Shown here: in pieces, positions 1 to 9,991 of the stretch
How the letters are laid out: each line of letters opens with the position of its first letter
Numbering within the stretch: the stretch's first letter is position 1
NCBI GenBank assembly: GCA_021432635.1
Contig: MU270018.1
Span: 69,579 to 133,578, forward strand
Source: Thozetella sp. PMI_491
Taxonomy: Eukaryota; Ascomycota; Sordariomycetes; Chaetosphaeriales; Chaetosphaeriaceae
DNA length: 64,000 nt
Direction: 5' to 3'
Position numbers and translations under genes: made by a program
Notes under the pieces: model-generated
What the model saw: only the letters and a program-made list of their open reading frames with translations
Told to the model about the DNA's origin: nothing
The model's database searches: none

Positions 1-786
1 AGTTTACAAAGCATTGGTAACAACACAACACGGTTTCTCACTAAGTTAGTGTCAGCCCTTATTCAGCAACTCTGTTGCTACCTCAGCGCCTTGCGTGATA
101 GTGGAGTCTCGCTACGGCTAGAGGATACTACTAGCCAGGGGTGCGTGCATACGGAAACATGAGGGGAAGCTCTCGCGCCGTGCAGAGAAATGCTGTCTAC
201 CCACCGCCGTGTCGGCTGTGACTAGCGAAGCATGGAATTGCCAAATGCCCGGGACATGGAAATCCACTGTCCTTGCTGTTTCTTGCTTTACTACGGTATG
301 TGATACTCGGGAGTGGGCGGTGGGGCAACACGGGCTCCATGATGTGAGGCAGGATGGTGGCCAAACCGCTGGCATCATGCATGACCTGCTCGGTAGAGCT
401 TCAGATGCCCGTTTATTAGCGAAATGGTGCCCGGACGGGTGGTTTCGAGTAGATCTGCCCCCGGAAGGAGCTTGCAGGACCTTCTACCCTGGCGCAATAC
501 AGACAAGATAAGCTCTCTGTCGTGGACAATGGTGATTATTAGATCATGACCAATGCTCCGCCCGCCGCCCTCTCCCTGGCTCCCGCGCACCTAGAGCGCC
601 GAACGGACGGGATGTACACGTACATCAGGATACCCACTCCATGAGACTCTACATTTGGTCGATCTAAGTCCCTAGCCGGGTCTTGGACCCCCCCCCCCCC
701 CGTCTCCCTTCCTCCGCCCCTGGCCGGCTCCTCTGCATCAGGCAGGATGGAGGCCATCCAAGACCCCATGCACAGGCACCGACAGG
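1..786. other. intergenic, left edge
   Basis: No reading frame here resembles a conserved protein. The short open frames on both strands overlap each other and lack domain-like sequence. A run of about 14 C lies near 688-701. The right part serves as the upstream region of the quinone reductase gene. Confidence 0.5.
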
Positions 787-800
787 TATATATATATATA
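787..800 (+). promoter_or_regulatory. TA-repeat, probable TATA element
   Basis: Seven TA dinucleotides in a row lie about 90 bp before the ATG at 891 of the flavodoxin-fold gene. The position suits a TATA element for a start site 30-60 bp downstream. A plain TA microsatellite is the alternative. Confidence 0.4.
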
Positions 801-890
801 GGGGTGACCTTCGACGGAGCTTTCTTCCTCTCTCCTTCCAAAAAAAAAATAGCATTCAATAAACCAGCACCTACTGTTGCTCCTTCCAAG

Positions 891-1999
891 ATGGCTCCCA
901 AGATCGCTATTGTCTACGTAAGCAATCCTATCCCCCAATTCACAAGTCCATCCTCGCACTCCCCTCGCCTTCCCCCACTTCAGAACGCAGAAGTTACGGG
1001 GGTTGGTGGCAATGGCGGCGCGATCGTCGACCAAAACTAGTACCGGTGGCAGCAAACACTAATGCAGTCTTGCAGTACTCGATGTACGGCCACATCAAGC
1101 AGCTGGCCGAGGCTGAGAAGCAGGGTATCGAGAAAGCCGGCGGTACCGCCGACCTGTACCAGTAGGCACCCACCCCAATCCGGAATGTGCAGGCTGTAGC
1201 GAGAGACGGGGCCGAAGAGGGCACAATAGACGGAGGTAAGGCGGCTGCTAACATGAGTTCTGCCTCTGACAGGATCCCGGAAACCCTCTCTGAGGAGGTG
1301 CTGGGCAAGCTCCACGCCCCCCCCAAGCCCGCCGATGTTCCGGTGGTGGCGGACCCGGCCACGCTTGAGCAGTACGATGCCTTCCTGTTCGGCATCCCGA
1401 CTAGGTATGGAACCTTCCCCGGCCAGTGGAAAGCGTTCTGGGACGGCACCGGCAAGCAATGGGCATCGGGCGGGTTCTACGGCAAGCAGGCAGGCGTCTT
1501 CGTCTCCACAGCCGGGCTGGGCGGCGGTCAAGAGGCGACGGCCATCGCCGCTCTCAGCACCCTTACCCACCACGGCATCAGCTTTGTTCCGCTCGGTTAC
1601 GCGACCTCTTTTGCCCAGCTTACGGACCTGAGCGAGGTGCACGGCGGAAGCCCTTGGGGCGCGGGCACCTTCGCTGGCACAGATGGCAGCCGTCAGCCCA
1701 GTGCCAAGGAACTTGAGATTGCCCAGATCCAGGGAGAGAGCTTCTATAAGATCGTCGCCAAGAGTGTCGGTGCGTGAATCCACGGACGGGCGGAGGTGGT
1801 CTCAAGGCAGTCAGCTCTGGTGCTAACGGGAGCCCAAGCCGGAGGGAACAAGGCGCAGGGTATCGAAGCCAAGCCAGCATCATCGGCTCCGGTCGCCGGG
1901 AAGAAGAAGGAAGTCCCTCTAAGACAGAAGCAAGAGGAAGCCTTGGAGGAGGACAAGGAGGGTCCTTGTGGCCTGCCCGCGAAGTGCGTTGTCTTGTGA
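891..1999 (+). CDS. flavodoxin-fold NAD(P)H:quinone oxidoreductase (WrbA/Pst2/Ycp4-like), possible prenylated C-terminus
   Basis: Predicted FMN-dependent quinone reductase of the WrbA type (fungal Pst2/Ycp4, allergen Alt a 7 group), which reduces quinones by two electrons and limits oxidative stress. Exons: 891-917, 1076-1161, 1273-1769 or 1777. The spliced protein starts [20 protein letters not shown], the flavodoxin phosphate-loop strand, followed by [18 protein letters not shown] and [12 protein letters not shown], which are typical FMN/quinone-site segments of the family. If exon 3 is read through, the protein ends after KSVGA at 1777 (205 aa, the usual length). A GTGCGT donor at 1770, a TGCTAAC branch site at 1821-1827 and an acceptor near 1838 or 1844 would instead join a fourth exon to 1999. 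That gives about 256 aa with a charged tail ending CVVL, a CaaX box. Family assignment is firm; the tail is inference. Confidence 0.85.
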
Positions 2000-3151
2000 G
2001 GCGTTACGTCCAGGCCGCCCAGCGTTGTAGTCCGTGTACCTTCTGCCTTTTCCCATCTATGGGACCCTCCCTACCCTCCCTACCTTACATATCTACCATA
2101 GTAATCCTGTCTGTATCTTGGAATGAAGCAGCTTGCTCTCCCCGCTTACGTTTGCGACTAACCCGACGGTTTGCAAGTTATGCGAGAAGGTTACCAGAGC
2201 GACATGGGTCATACACAAAGCGACATAGATGCGGCATCGACCCAATGGGAACCCGCTGTTGGGTTATTAAAGGAGCCCGTCGCACTAGCCGCCGAGGGCC
2301 CTGGCACCTGGTAGTGCAGGTCGAGGCACGGGTGCTTGTTCAAGCTTGTCCTGTCCCCCTGGCTGGGGTGACGCACGTCCTCCTGTCCCTACGAATGCGC
2401 TGGGCCGGCTAGAGCGAACACAGAGAAAGGGGAGGATGCCTGGCTCTCGTGAGCGCCGCACCCGACTTTAACCGTTTAAAGTTGTGATTGGACCGCGGAG
2501 AGTCTGGCTTATCTTCTATTGTATCCCTGAATGTCCCTTGGACAGGTCTGGGTAATCAAGCAGACTAATGTCTCCTGATGTCCGCCCAGACTTTGGCTGT
2601 ATTCTGTGCTCAGCGTCACCCACCGGCCTGTAGGTATTGCCGCGAGTGTATGCGTTGCACTGGACTACCGCCATCTGTCACTGGTCTCAGATCTAGCGAG
2701 TAAAGCGCAAGCTAAGGGCAACCGGAGTACCACACTGTTTTTGTTGCCGGCTATCTCACGCCCTGTTCCATTTTCAACTCCCTCGGTCTCCCTCCCCTTC
2801 ACCAATGGCTGTAATCGTGACCAACACTCTTTAGTTCCTGTACCAGATAAGCGAGGGGGCTGGTGGTTGGGGGGGTGTTGGTCACACAGCGTAGGCACCG
2901 CCTAATATCCTCATCAGGCGTGTACCTACCAGCCCGCACGCCCCGTGCTGGTTCTAGAATTGGTGTTGCCTGTCTTCATGCCCTGCTCCAGCAGGCTCCA
3001 CCTCCCGTCCATCGTTGAGTTATAACTTTCCCGAGTTCCCTCTATCCCCTCCGGCCTTTCCCAGTTCTCATCTCTGATTATCGATTTGTTCGCGTCTTCG
3101 CGCCTCAAGCAGGATATGTTCTCGCTCTGCAAAATCCAACACACCTAGAGC
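2000..3151. other. intergenic, 1.15 kb
   Basis: This is the 3' flank of the quinone reductase gene and the promoter of the methyltransferase-like gene. Open frames of up to about 200 codons cross it, but they have no recognisable domain and no consistent splice pattern. I see no RNA gene or repeat. Confidence 0.45.
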
Positions 3152-4463
3152 ATGGCAGTCATGACCACGAACCTGTGTGGCAGCTCCAGGAGGACCATTC
3201 AAATGTTATGGCTTGCGGCTGTCCTCATCTTCTTTGCTGCCGTCTTCCACTCATCGAAACTCACGCCCTCGAGGGACTGGGTGGGCAACACGGTCCAGAG
3301 CATGATGCGAAGCAGCGGCCGCTCGAGTATGAAGGAGCATATCAGGCTCGCAGAGGCTTCTTGGGCTAAGACGGTCAAGGAACGGCACGATTTGATCAGT
3401 GCCGACTGGGAAACCGCGGCCAAGATGCCACTGTAAGTCTCGCCATCGCGACGGTCTCCGATCTTTGTTCGATTCTACCCTCTGTGTGCGGCTTTGCCAT
3501 TGCCTACTCGCATGCTGACCTACTGCCCTAGATACCCTGCCTAGGATGCCAATAGCTATTACAAGTACCCCTATACCGTTTGGGACTTCACCCCAGCCTC
3601 CTGGTCTTGCCCGCACGAGATGGACCGCGTTGGGCGGATGGGAGATGGAGGCAAATGGGTATGCGGAATGAGCCAGATTGAGGCGACGGCCAAGACCCGG
3701 CTCTGCGTCATATACAGCTTTGGCGTCCGAGACGAATCTTCGTTTGAGGACGAGATGCTAAGGCGTACCAAGTGTGAGATCTGGGCATATGATTTTAGCG
3801 TTGTCGACTTTGGCGAGCAACTTCAACCCGAGCAGCGTGCCCGCGCACACTTTTTCCAGGCTGGTATTGCTAGAGAGACCGACACGGCAAAGAACCCTCC
3901 CTTCTACAGCATCGAGTCGCTCATGGAAATGAACGGACACGATTACATGTGAGAACCCGATATCTAGCAGCTCTTCCTTTCTGTCATACTGGACGGGGTG
4001 GGCAACTGGTCCCAAAGTATAGTTCTGACCCTTTGGATCGCTATAGCGACATCTTGAAAATGGACATTGAGTTTGCCGAGTTCGAGGCCATGGACGGACT
4101 CAGTTACGACTTCCCTGCTTCCCGAGGCATGGAGCTTCCCATAGGACAGCTATTGGTTGAGATCCATCTGTTCGGTGGGAGGATAACCACTGAGGAGTAT
4201 CTCGACTGGTAGGCGATCCTTTCCTAGTATCTTGTGTTTCTGACCGTCGCGAACACGTCCGATCTAACTTTTAACGCGTACATCTCAGGTGGGAGCGGCT
4301 TGAAGCTCGCGGGCTTCGGCCGGCCTGGGCCGAGCCCAATTTGCTGGCCGTCACCTTGAATAACAATGGCGATAAGAATCCGAACATGGCTGAGTACGTC
4401 TTGATCAACGTGCGCGATTCTAGGAGTGCTATCTTCGGCGGAGCTGCCCTCGCTCCCCAGTGA
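3152..4463 (+). CDS. METTL24-type methyltransferase-domain protein, N-terminal membrane anchor
   Basis: Probable member of the Methyltransf_22/METTL24-like family, whose substrates are unknown. Proposed exons: 3152-3432, 3556-3948, 4047-4208, 4289-4463 (336 aa). Residues about 16-31 form one hydrophobic segment after a short basic N-terminus, suggesting a type II anchor in the secretory pathway. The family core follows: YKYPYTVWDF, ASWSCPHEMDRVGRMGDGGK and KWVCGM, then a Rossmann-like stretch with IWAYDFSVVDFG and ILKMDIEFAEFEAM, and a C-terminal EEYLDWWERLEARGLRP. The best-looking acceptor of intron 1 (AG at 3530-3531, preceded by GCTGAC) would put an in-frame TAG at 3542-3544. The next usable acceptor in the same phase (AATAG at 3551-3555) removes that stop. 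The gene is therefore intact only with the weaker acceptor; otherwise it is a pseudogene with one nonsense codon. Confidence 0.75.
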
Positions 4464-5231
4464 ACCTCGATAGGGTTCTAGGGCCGAGCATGTGAAGTCT
4501 ATATCTGCTCGAGGCTATTGTGTATAGAGAGAGTAGCGGTAAAGGGCAGAGAGCCGCAATCTGGGGTTGTATCGGTGATTTTACCTATGAAGCTTGTAGC
4601 ATCGGTGTAAGAGGCACTCGATTTACAAGTAATAGATGACTTCGGCCGCACCCCTTCCGATGCTTCCTCTTTATATGTAGAATTATCCTCTGGTGGGAAG
4701 TGACGTAGTATAAATTTTTTTTTCCTCATCACAATTACTATAAATGCATAAGAAACGAGGCAAAAAGAACCCAAAGCTATTTGTTACCAAGTCTACAGCC
4801 GCGCCCGTGCCTTGGGTTTTCTTAAGTAACACGGCTTTTGAGCTAGGTAGTTGTTAAAAGTCGACATGCTCGATACCTTTTGTCAAATCCCGATCCCCTT
4901 ACTGTCATAGGTGTGTAAGGTAGTTGGGTAGGACTAGGGAGATACTTTAGCCAGAGCTTGCGCATGCCTTATTGGCAAGTAGATCAATTAGCGGCCCGAC
5001 TAGCGTTCTGTCTGCCTCTGCTCTGCCGGAACCATCCACACAGGAAGCAGGCACAGATAAAAATACTTCCCCCCAATCCCTAATTATTGAGCCGCAGACC
5101 AAACCACCAACAACCTCGGCTGCCGTGTCACTCATTATCGTCCTTTTCTCCATTTACTCCGCACAAAGAGAGGAACCGGAATAACTCTCTGGTCTTTTTA
5201 GACACCCATACCCTGAGGACCATCATCAAAC
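4464..5231. other. intergenic between two + strand genes
   Basis: This is the 3' end of the methyltransferase-like gene and the promoter of yae1. The left half is AT-richer than its surroundings. No conserved frame and no RNA gene was recognised. Confidence 0.45.
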
Positions 5232-5945
5232 ATGCTTCTCCGTCACGAGCCGGCCATGGAAGACCACCTCTTCAACTCGGTCGGCGCGTCCTCTGAGGTG
5301 CTCGCTGGCCATGAGACCCAGCCCCAAGGCGACCTCCTCGACGACGTCTGGGGCGCTGCATCGGATTCGGAGAGCCCGGATGTGGAGCCACGGGCGCACC
5401 ACCCCCCCGAGCACCCCTCGGACATGCCACGATTGCAGCAAGAGCACGCCACGGCTGGCTACCGCGACGGCATCACGATGGCTAAGGCGAAGAGCATCCA
5501 GGCCGGATTCGACGAGGGCTTCGGGCTCGGCGCAACCGTAGGAGCCCGCGTGGGCCAGCTGTTAGGGCTCCTCGAGGGTATCGCTACTGCTCTCGACACC
5601 GCCGAGGAACAAGCTGCTCAAGTCGCCCGGAGACAGCTCGCCGAGGCGAGGCGAGAACTCACGACCACAGCGGTGTTCTCTGCCGAATACTGGAACACTG
5701 ACGGGACCTGGAAGTATGAAGTTCGTGGTTCCGGCGAGGCTGAAGCTGGTGTTGTCTTCGCCGATGTCGCCTCTGCCCACCCTCTGGTGAGGAAGTGGGA
5801 TGCACTTGCCAAGTTGGAGGCCGAGAGATGGCACATTGACCTTGGGGTACTGGCAACCGATCAGGAAGGCGGCCGTAGCCAGCCAGAAGAGGTACAGCGC
5901 GAAATCAAGGCCCACGCTGGCCGCAATGAGCCCTTGGCGTGGTAA
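5232..5945 (+). CDS. yae1: Yae1, cytosolic Fe-S cluster targeting adaptor for Rli1/ABCE1
   Basis: Yae1 forms a complex with Lto1 that recruits the ABC protein Rli1 (ABCE1) to the cytosolic iron-sulfur assembly machinery, so it is needed for ribosome recycling and biogenesis. The gene is a single exon of 237 aa. The family hallmark is visible: LLDDVWG at residues 35-41, then at about 75-118 the helical repeat of glycines spaced by three residues (GYRDGITMAKA, AGFDEGFGLGATVG, GARVGQLLG), the deca-GX3 pattern. The C-terminal half (AEYWNTDGTWKYEV, HPLVRKWDALAKLEAERW) is typical of filamentous fungal homologues and longer than in yeast. The ATG at 5232 is the first in frame, and MEDHLF at residue 9 is an alternative start. 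Identification is confident. Confidence 0.92.
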   Translation: MLLRHEPAMEDHLFNSVGASSEVLAGHETQPQGDLLDDVWGAASDSESPDVEPRAHHPPEHPSDMPRLQQEHATAGYRDGITMAKAKSIQAGFDEGFGLGATVGARVGQLLGLLEGIATALDTAEEQAAQVARRQLAEARRELTTTAVFSAEYWNTDGTWKYEVRGSGEAEAGVVFADVASAHPLVRKWDALAKLEAERWHIDLGVLATDQEGGRSQPEEVQREIKAHAGRNEPLAW

Positions 5946-6614
5946 GACCATTGAGACGTCAGTCGCACCATCTGGCCGAGGCAGCCGAAACCAAGGCGAA
6001 TCTGCTTATCTTGAGGATCAAGGCAAAGCATTTCTCCCCAAAGGCTTCAGTCTCCTAAAGCACCTTGACCATTCCACCCTCCTGTACGGTGTAACGGGTA
6101 GGGTTCGCCCTCGAGTGCTGGGACCACATGGGCCCTCGGCACGAGGAAAGGGCAGCTTTCGATGCTATTTAGGCCTTCTCGTTCGCCGGAATCACGCCAA
6201 GATTTACGTGAGCACGCACATAACTGCTGCGGAGTGTTACTGCTAACCGAGGGACAGCGTTACCCGCCCTTCCTACTCGCTTGCAAGGGTCCAGTAGATT
6301 CGCTAAGCTAGCTAGAGATCTCGAGATTTAATCTATGGGGACGTGTGTCCAGGAACAAAGGCGGGAGGAAAGCGCGGCCTTGGACCCCATGGGGTTGGGT
6401 GAATAGTTAGTCGCCTACATTAGTCTTCAATAGCCCACAGCCACCCCGTGAATACCAATAAGAACCTATTCAGCAATACTCCCGCCCTCCCCCAACCGGG
6501 GAAGGGGGCGAGGTGTACAGACTGCAAGACCTACTGCACACAGTACAATCACCATCAGTAGAGCCACCACGTCGAGCCACCACGTCCAAGTCCCTCACTA
6601 CAAAGCCGCCGACT
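5946..6614. other. intergenic between convergent genes
   Basis: Shared 3' flank of yae1 (+) and the minus-strand proline-rich gene. An open frame continues on + to 6246 in another phase but has no domain features. I see no gene in it. Confidence 0.45.
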
Positions 6615-8056
6615 TCATCCAAACTTCTTTTCAAACTTCTTCAACATCCCCGAGACGCCCCGCTCCAACCGGCCAGCGTTCTCCTCTAGCTTCCCTCTGG
6701 TCTCTACCTTGGGCTTGTAGTTGACGGAGCCGCCGTTCTCGGGGACGTAGTATTGCTGGTGGATGCTATATTCGTTCGCCTGCGCTGGCGCTGCAGGATT
6801 GTATCCCCCCGGTAGAGCCTGCGGCTGCGGCGGCGGCAGACCAGGGCTCGTAATGGGAGGGGTCGGAGTGTGAGTATAGCCCGGACTCCCGGGGAAGGCG
6901 GTGCCATAAGGGCTGTGCATGGCCTGGACAGGCATCGTGGCCGATCGAGCGAGGCCCGGGTGCTGTGCTAGTCCGGTCGGGTGGCCACCCAATGTCCCGA
7001 AGCCCTGAGGCGGCATGCCAGGGGATGCGACCGATGCAACGGGCGGGCCGGGGAAGGACGGAGCCCCGGAAGGATGCGAAAACTGCGGTGGCACAAAGGC
7101 AGGGCTGAGCGGTCCGCGACCTGAGGGGACTAGGCCGGGGGAGAAGGGTGTGGCCGCGTCGTGGGCAAGCGTCTGGTGCAAGGGGCTAACTTCGGCATCC
7201 AAGGGGGGCGGAGTCTTCTCGCGGTGTCGGACCTGCTCGGGGGCAGCTGGGGCGGCCGGGTTGTAGGCTATGGGCGCGAACTGCTGGGGTGGTGGTGTGT
7301 GTTCGGTGCCGGAGACGGCCGAGAGGGGTGGCGGCGCGAACGACGGCACGGCGGCGTTGCCGTTTGGCCCGGTGGGATCCTGGCCTGTCGAGATGGCCGC
7401 CCGCTCCAGCTTCTGGACTACTTCGCTGATCTCGGCTGTGTGGCGGGGCGGCGGGCCAGGCTCGTCCAGAACCTCACACTGGGCAGTGGGTAGCACGCGC
7501 CGGATGCCATTGACGAATTGTAAGGCGTCCTGCTGGGTCCAAAAGTAGATGTCGACCGAGTGGAGCCTGTAGTGGTACTTGTTCTGGTTGTGAGGATCGT
7601 ACGTCGGCAGGTGCCACTCGTCGTGGCCCTCGACAGCGCCGACCGTCAGCGTCACCAGACAGCTGTGCTTGTACGAGTATTGCAGGTGAGCGCGGTCGAG
7701 ATCTGGGGAGATGAGGCGACGTCAGTCCCTGGCCGCGGGCATCATCGCGCGACCGCAAGGGGATAGGGCTTTGTCCTTACGTCCGTCAAAGGCATCCTGG
7801 TTGTCTGTGCCAGGCTGGTTTGCGACTTCGATGCGCGCCCGTCCCTGGTTCGCGTTTTCAAAGAGGTAGATGTAGGACCCCTTGTCAAACCTGTGATGCG
7901 GCGGGTCGTCTGTGGGAGGGCCGTAGAAGTAGTGGACGTCTGCGAAGCTTCAAGCAACTCGCACTGTCAGAAACAAGATCTTCTGGAGCCAGCCTCCTCG
8001 ATCATGAGCGCTACTCACAGCGTTGCCACGTTCTCCTCTCCTGGCTGGACGGCCAT
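6615..8056 (-). CDS. unrecognised conserved-looking protein, globular N-terminus plus proline-rich tail
   Basis: I do not recognise this protein. Exons on the minus strand: 8056-8019, 7947-7781, 7702-6615, giving 430 aa that begin MAVQPGEENVATLFADVHYF. Splice phases agree at both junctions. Residues 1 to about 140 look folded (FDKGSYIYLFENANQGRARI, YSYKHSCLVTLTVGA, YHYRLHSVDIYFWTQQDA, LQFVNGIRRVLP), with alternating hydrophobic positions suggesting a beta-rich domain. Residues about 160-390 are low-complexity Pro/Ala/Gly/Ser. The end is basic and helical (KLEENAGRLERG, MLKKFEKKFG), a possible membrane- or partner-binding helix. The layout (small domain, long Pro-rich linker, terminal helix) suggests an adaptor or trafficking scaffold, but that is only inference. 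It shares a 0.95 kb divergent promoter with mrps8. Confidence 0.7.
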
Positions 8057-9005
8057 CTTCTGCCCGCGCTTACAGGAAGGGTGAGGGGGGAAATCGCGGG
8101 GTGGAAGGCTTGGAGCTCTCTGCGTGAGACAGTAGGTGCGGCCCGAAGGAGAATGACGCCTTCGCGAATGGCTCGAGAACAAATTGTATCAGAGAGGGAG
8201 GTGCGATGGCACCTGGGCTTGCACAGCGAGGTGGCAGCTGAGTTGCTCTGGTTTCTCTGTCTTTATTACGAATTGTGTCGCTGCGCAATGCGCGCGGGGA
8301 GAAAGCTGGCCCGAGACGTTCTGCTGGCGCGGGCGACCTACAGCGCTAGCCGAGAAGCCCCTCCGGCCGTTCCCTGCATATTGCGACCATCCCAGCCTTG
8401 AGCGCCCAATCTGCGTGACAGTCAAGCTTGGAACGGCAGTGAACGGCTCAGAGATGCAGGCTGCAGGTGGTGCCTCGTGGGGAGTGGTCAACCCGGCGCT
8501 TACAAGGCCGACCAATGGGCTGGGGTTAGCGAACATTGAGCCTACGAACTCCAGGTGTGAGCGTAGCGCGACCCACTAGACACGTCCGGGGGCCCCTGCC
8601 GGAAAATCTTGAGCCTGGGACGGAGAGTGCCGCCCTTTCACGCTTGCCATCCCGCGAATGCCTTCAATTTCGTCCGTGGCAAGCGCACCTCCCGGAGCTT
8701 TGCGCGCCTCAACTCACGCTCTTTGCCCCCGCCCCAATTAGCTCTGCCATCCTCGGCGCAGGTGAGTACCGAATGCCACCCGCAGCCTCACTCATCCTCC
8801 CTCAGTAGCTCTCTAGCAATGCTGACCCTAGGAGGTGCTAGGCCACTCTAACCAACACCTCGTCCCAGACCCTCCGCATCCAACCGTCTCGCCTCTTGCT
8901 TCCTCCGGAAGGGCGAAGCCCCATCCATACAGCACTGAAGCACACGGCCTGGCCCAAAAAAACACGTTCTCTCCCTTTTCTTGACCACACCTGTCGGCAT
9001 TCAGC
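8057..9005. other. divergent promoter region
   Basis: This lies between the start codons of the minus-strand proline-rich gene and mrps8. Several overlapping open frames of 80-190 codons exist on both strands, but they contradict one another and show no domain. I treat the block as non-coding. Confidence 0.45.
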
Positions 9006-9491
9006 ATGGGGATCCAGGGCATCACGAGGGCGTGTTCGCACCTCCAGAACGCCTCCCGGGGCCGCCTGGGTCTGACCTCGATTCCGAACAACAAGTACAA
9101 TCTTTTCCTCGCCCTAGCGTTGCACCGCGCTGGCTTTATATCGTCCGTCACCCGCGCTGGACCCCACCCACCACCGCCAGCCGCCCTGCTCACCTTCGAG
9201 ACCGAACCCGTGACGACCGCCAACGTGGCCACGCGCCGGCTATGGCTAGGACTCAAGTATTGGAACAACGAGCCGGTGATGAGGAACATTCAAGCAGTAT
9301 CCAAGCCGTCGCGCCTTGTAACCGCAAGTCTGCCGGAGCTGCAGCGGATCATGCGAGGTTTCCCGGCCGGCTACGTCAAGGGGCTGAACTTGGGCGAGTC
9401 CTTGATCGTCAGCACATCCAAGGGTGTTCTGGATATTCGCGAGGCTGTATCAAAGAGAGTAGGCGGCCTTGTTCTCTGCAGGGTGTCTTAG
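9006..9491 (+). CDS. mrps8: mitochondrial small-subunit ribosomal protein uS8m
   Basis: Mitochondrial homologue of bacterial ribosomal protein S8, which binds the central domain of small-subunit rRNA early in assembly. The gene is a single exon of 161 aa. The N-terminal domain is recognisable (CSHLQNASRGRLGLTSIPNN, LALALHRAGFISSVTRAGPH), as is the S8 C-terminal part (RRLWLGLKYWNNEPVMR, SKPSRLVTASLPELQRIM), ending in ESLIVSTSKGVLDIREAVSK and GGLVLCRV, the conserved S8 signature region and terminal strand. Length matches fungal uS8m. No separate presequence is evident, which is usual for this protein. It lies head to head with the proline-rich gene and tail to tail with the next minus-strand gene. 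Confidence 0.92.
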   Translation: MGIQGITRACSHLQNASRGRLGLTSIPNNKYNLFLALALHRAGFISSVTRAGPHPPPPAALLTFETEPVTTANVATRRLWLGLKYWNNEPVMRNIQAVSKPSRLVTASLPELQRIMRGFPAGYVKGLNLGESLIVSTSKGVLDIREAVSKRVGGLVLCRVS

Positions 9492-9991
9492 GGTGCCTGT
9501 GGGAGCGGCCGGAGGGCTGAAGCTAGTGATGAACTCGGACACGTTTGTAGGATACATTTTATGCCTCTGGCGGAGCCTCCTATGGGAAAGGGAAGCTGCG
9601 ACAGGGCATGAAGGGAGCCATTGGGCTCATTGCATCGAGAAATGGCCAGCTCGCTTGAGCAAGAGTGGGCCGCAAGGCCTCATGTACATTGTACTATTTC
9701 TGGGACTTAGAAGCATGGCACTCCCCTTCCTTCCCAAGGCGGAGGTGCAGCGTGTCGCTTTGAAAATGAAGAGGGGTATTCATTCTTGTCTAGACTACGC
9801 TGTGGCTGTCCCAACTCTACTGGATAATCACCGACTCCCTGCACGACGCCCCCCATAGCTCTCAGCAACCCAGGTATCAAAATAGCTTGCATGATCTCCA
9901 TGGGGCAGCCGACGTAATTTTTTTTGTTTTTTTGGCACGTAGGACTCGGGCGCGCCGTGCAAAGCTATTTGACCAACCAAGAGCCAAAACC
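9492..9991. other. intergenic between convergent genes
   Basis: 3' flanks of mrps8 (+) and the disordered-protein gene (-). A T-rich stretch lies near 9917-9932. No further gene is seen. Confidence 0.5.

Noticed and set aside
1774-2412. Open frame of 212 codons on + after the quinone reductase
   Set aside because: Arg/Ser/Gly-rich with no domain, overlaps the better C-terminal exon in another phase, and lacks splice or promoter context.
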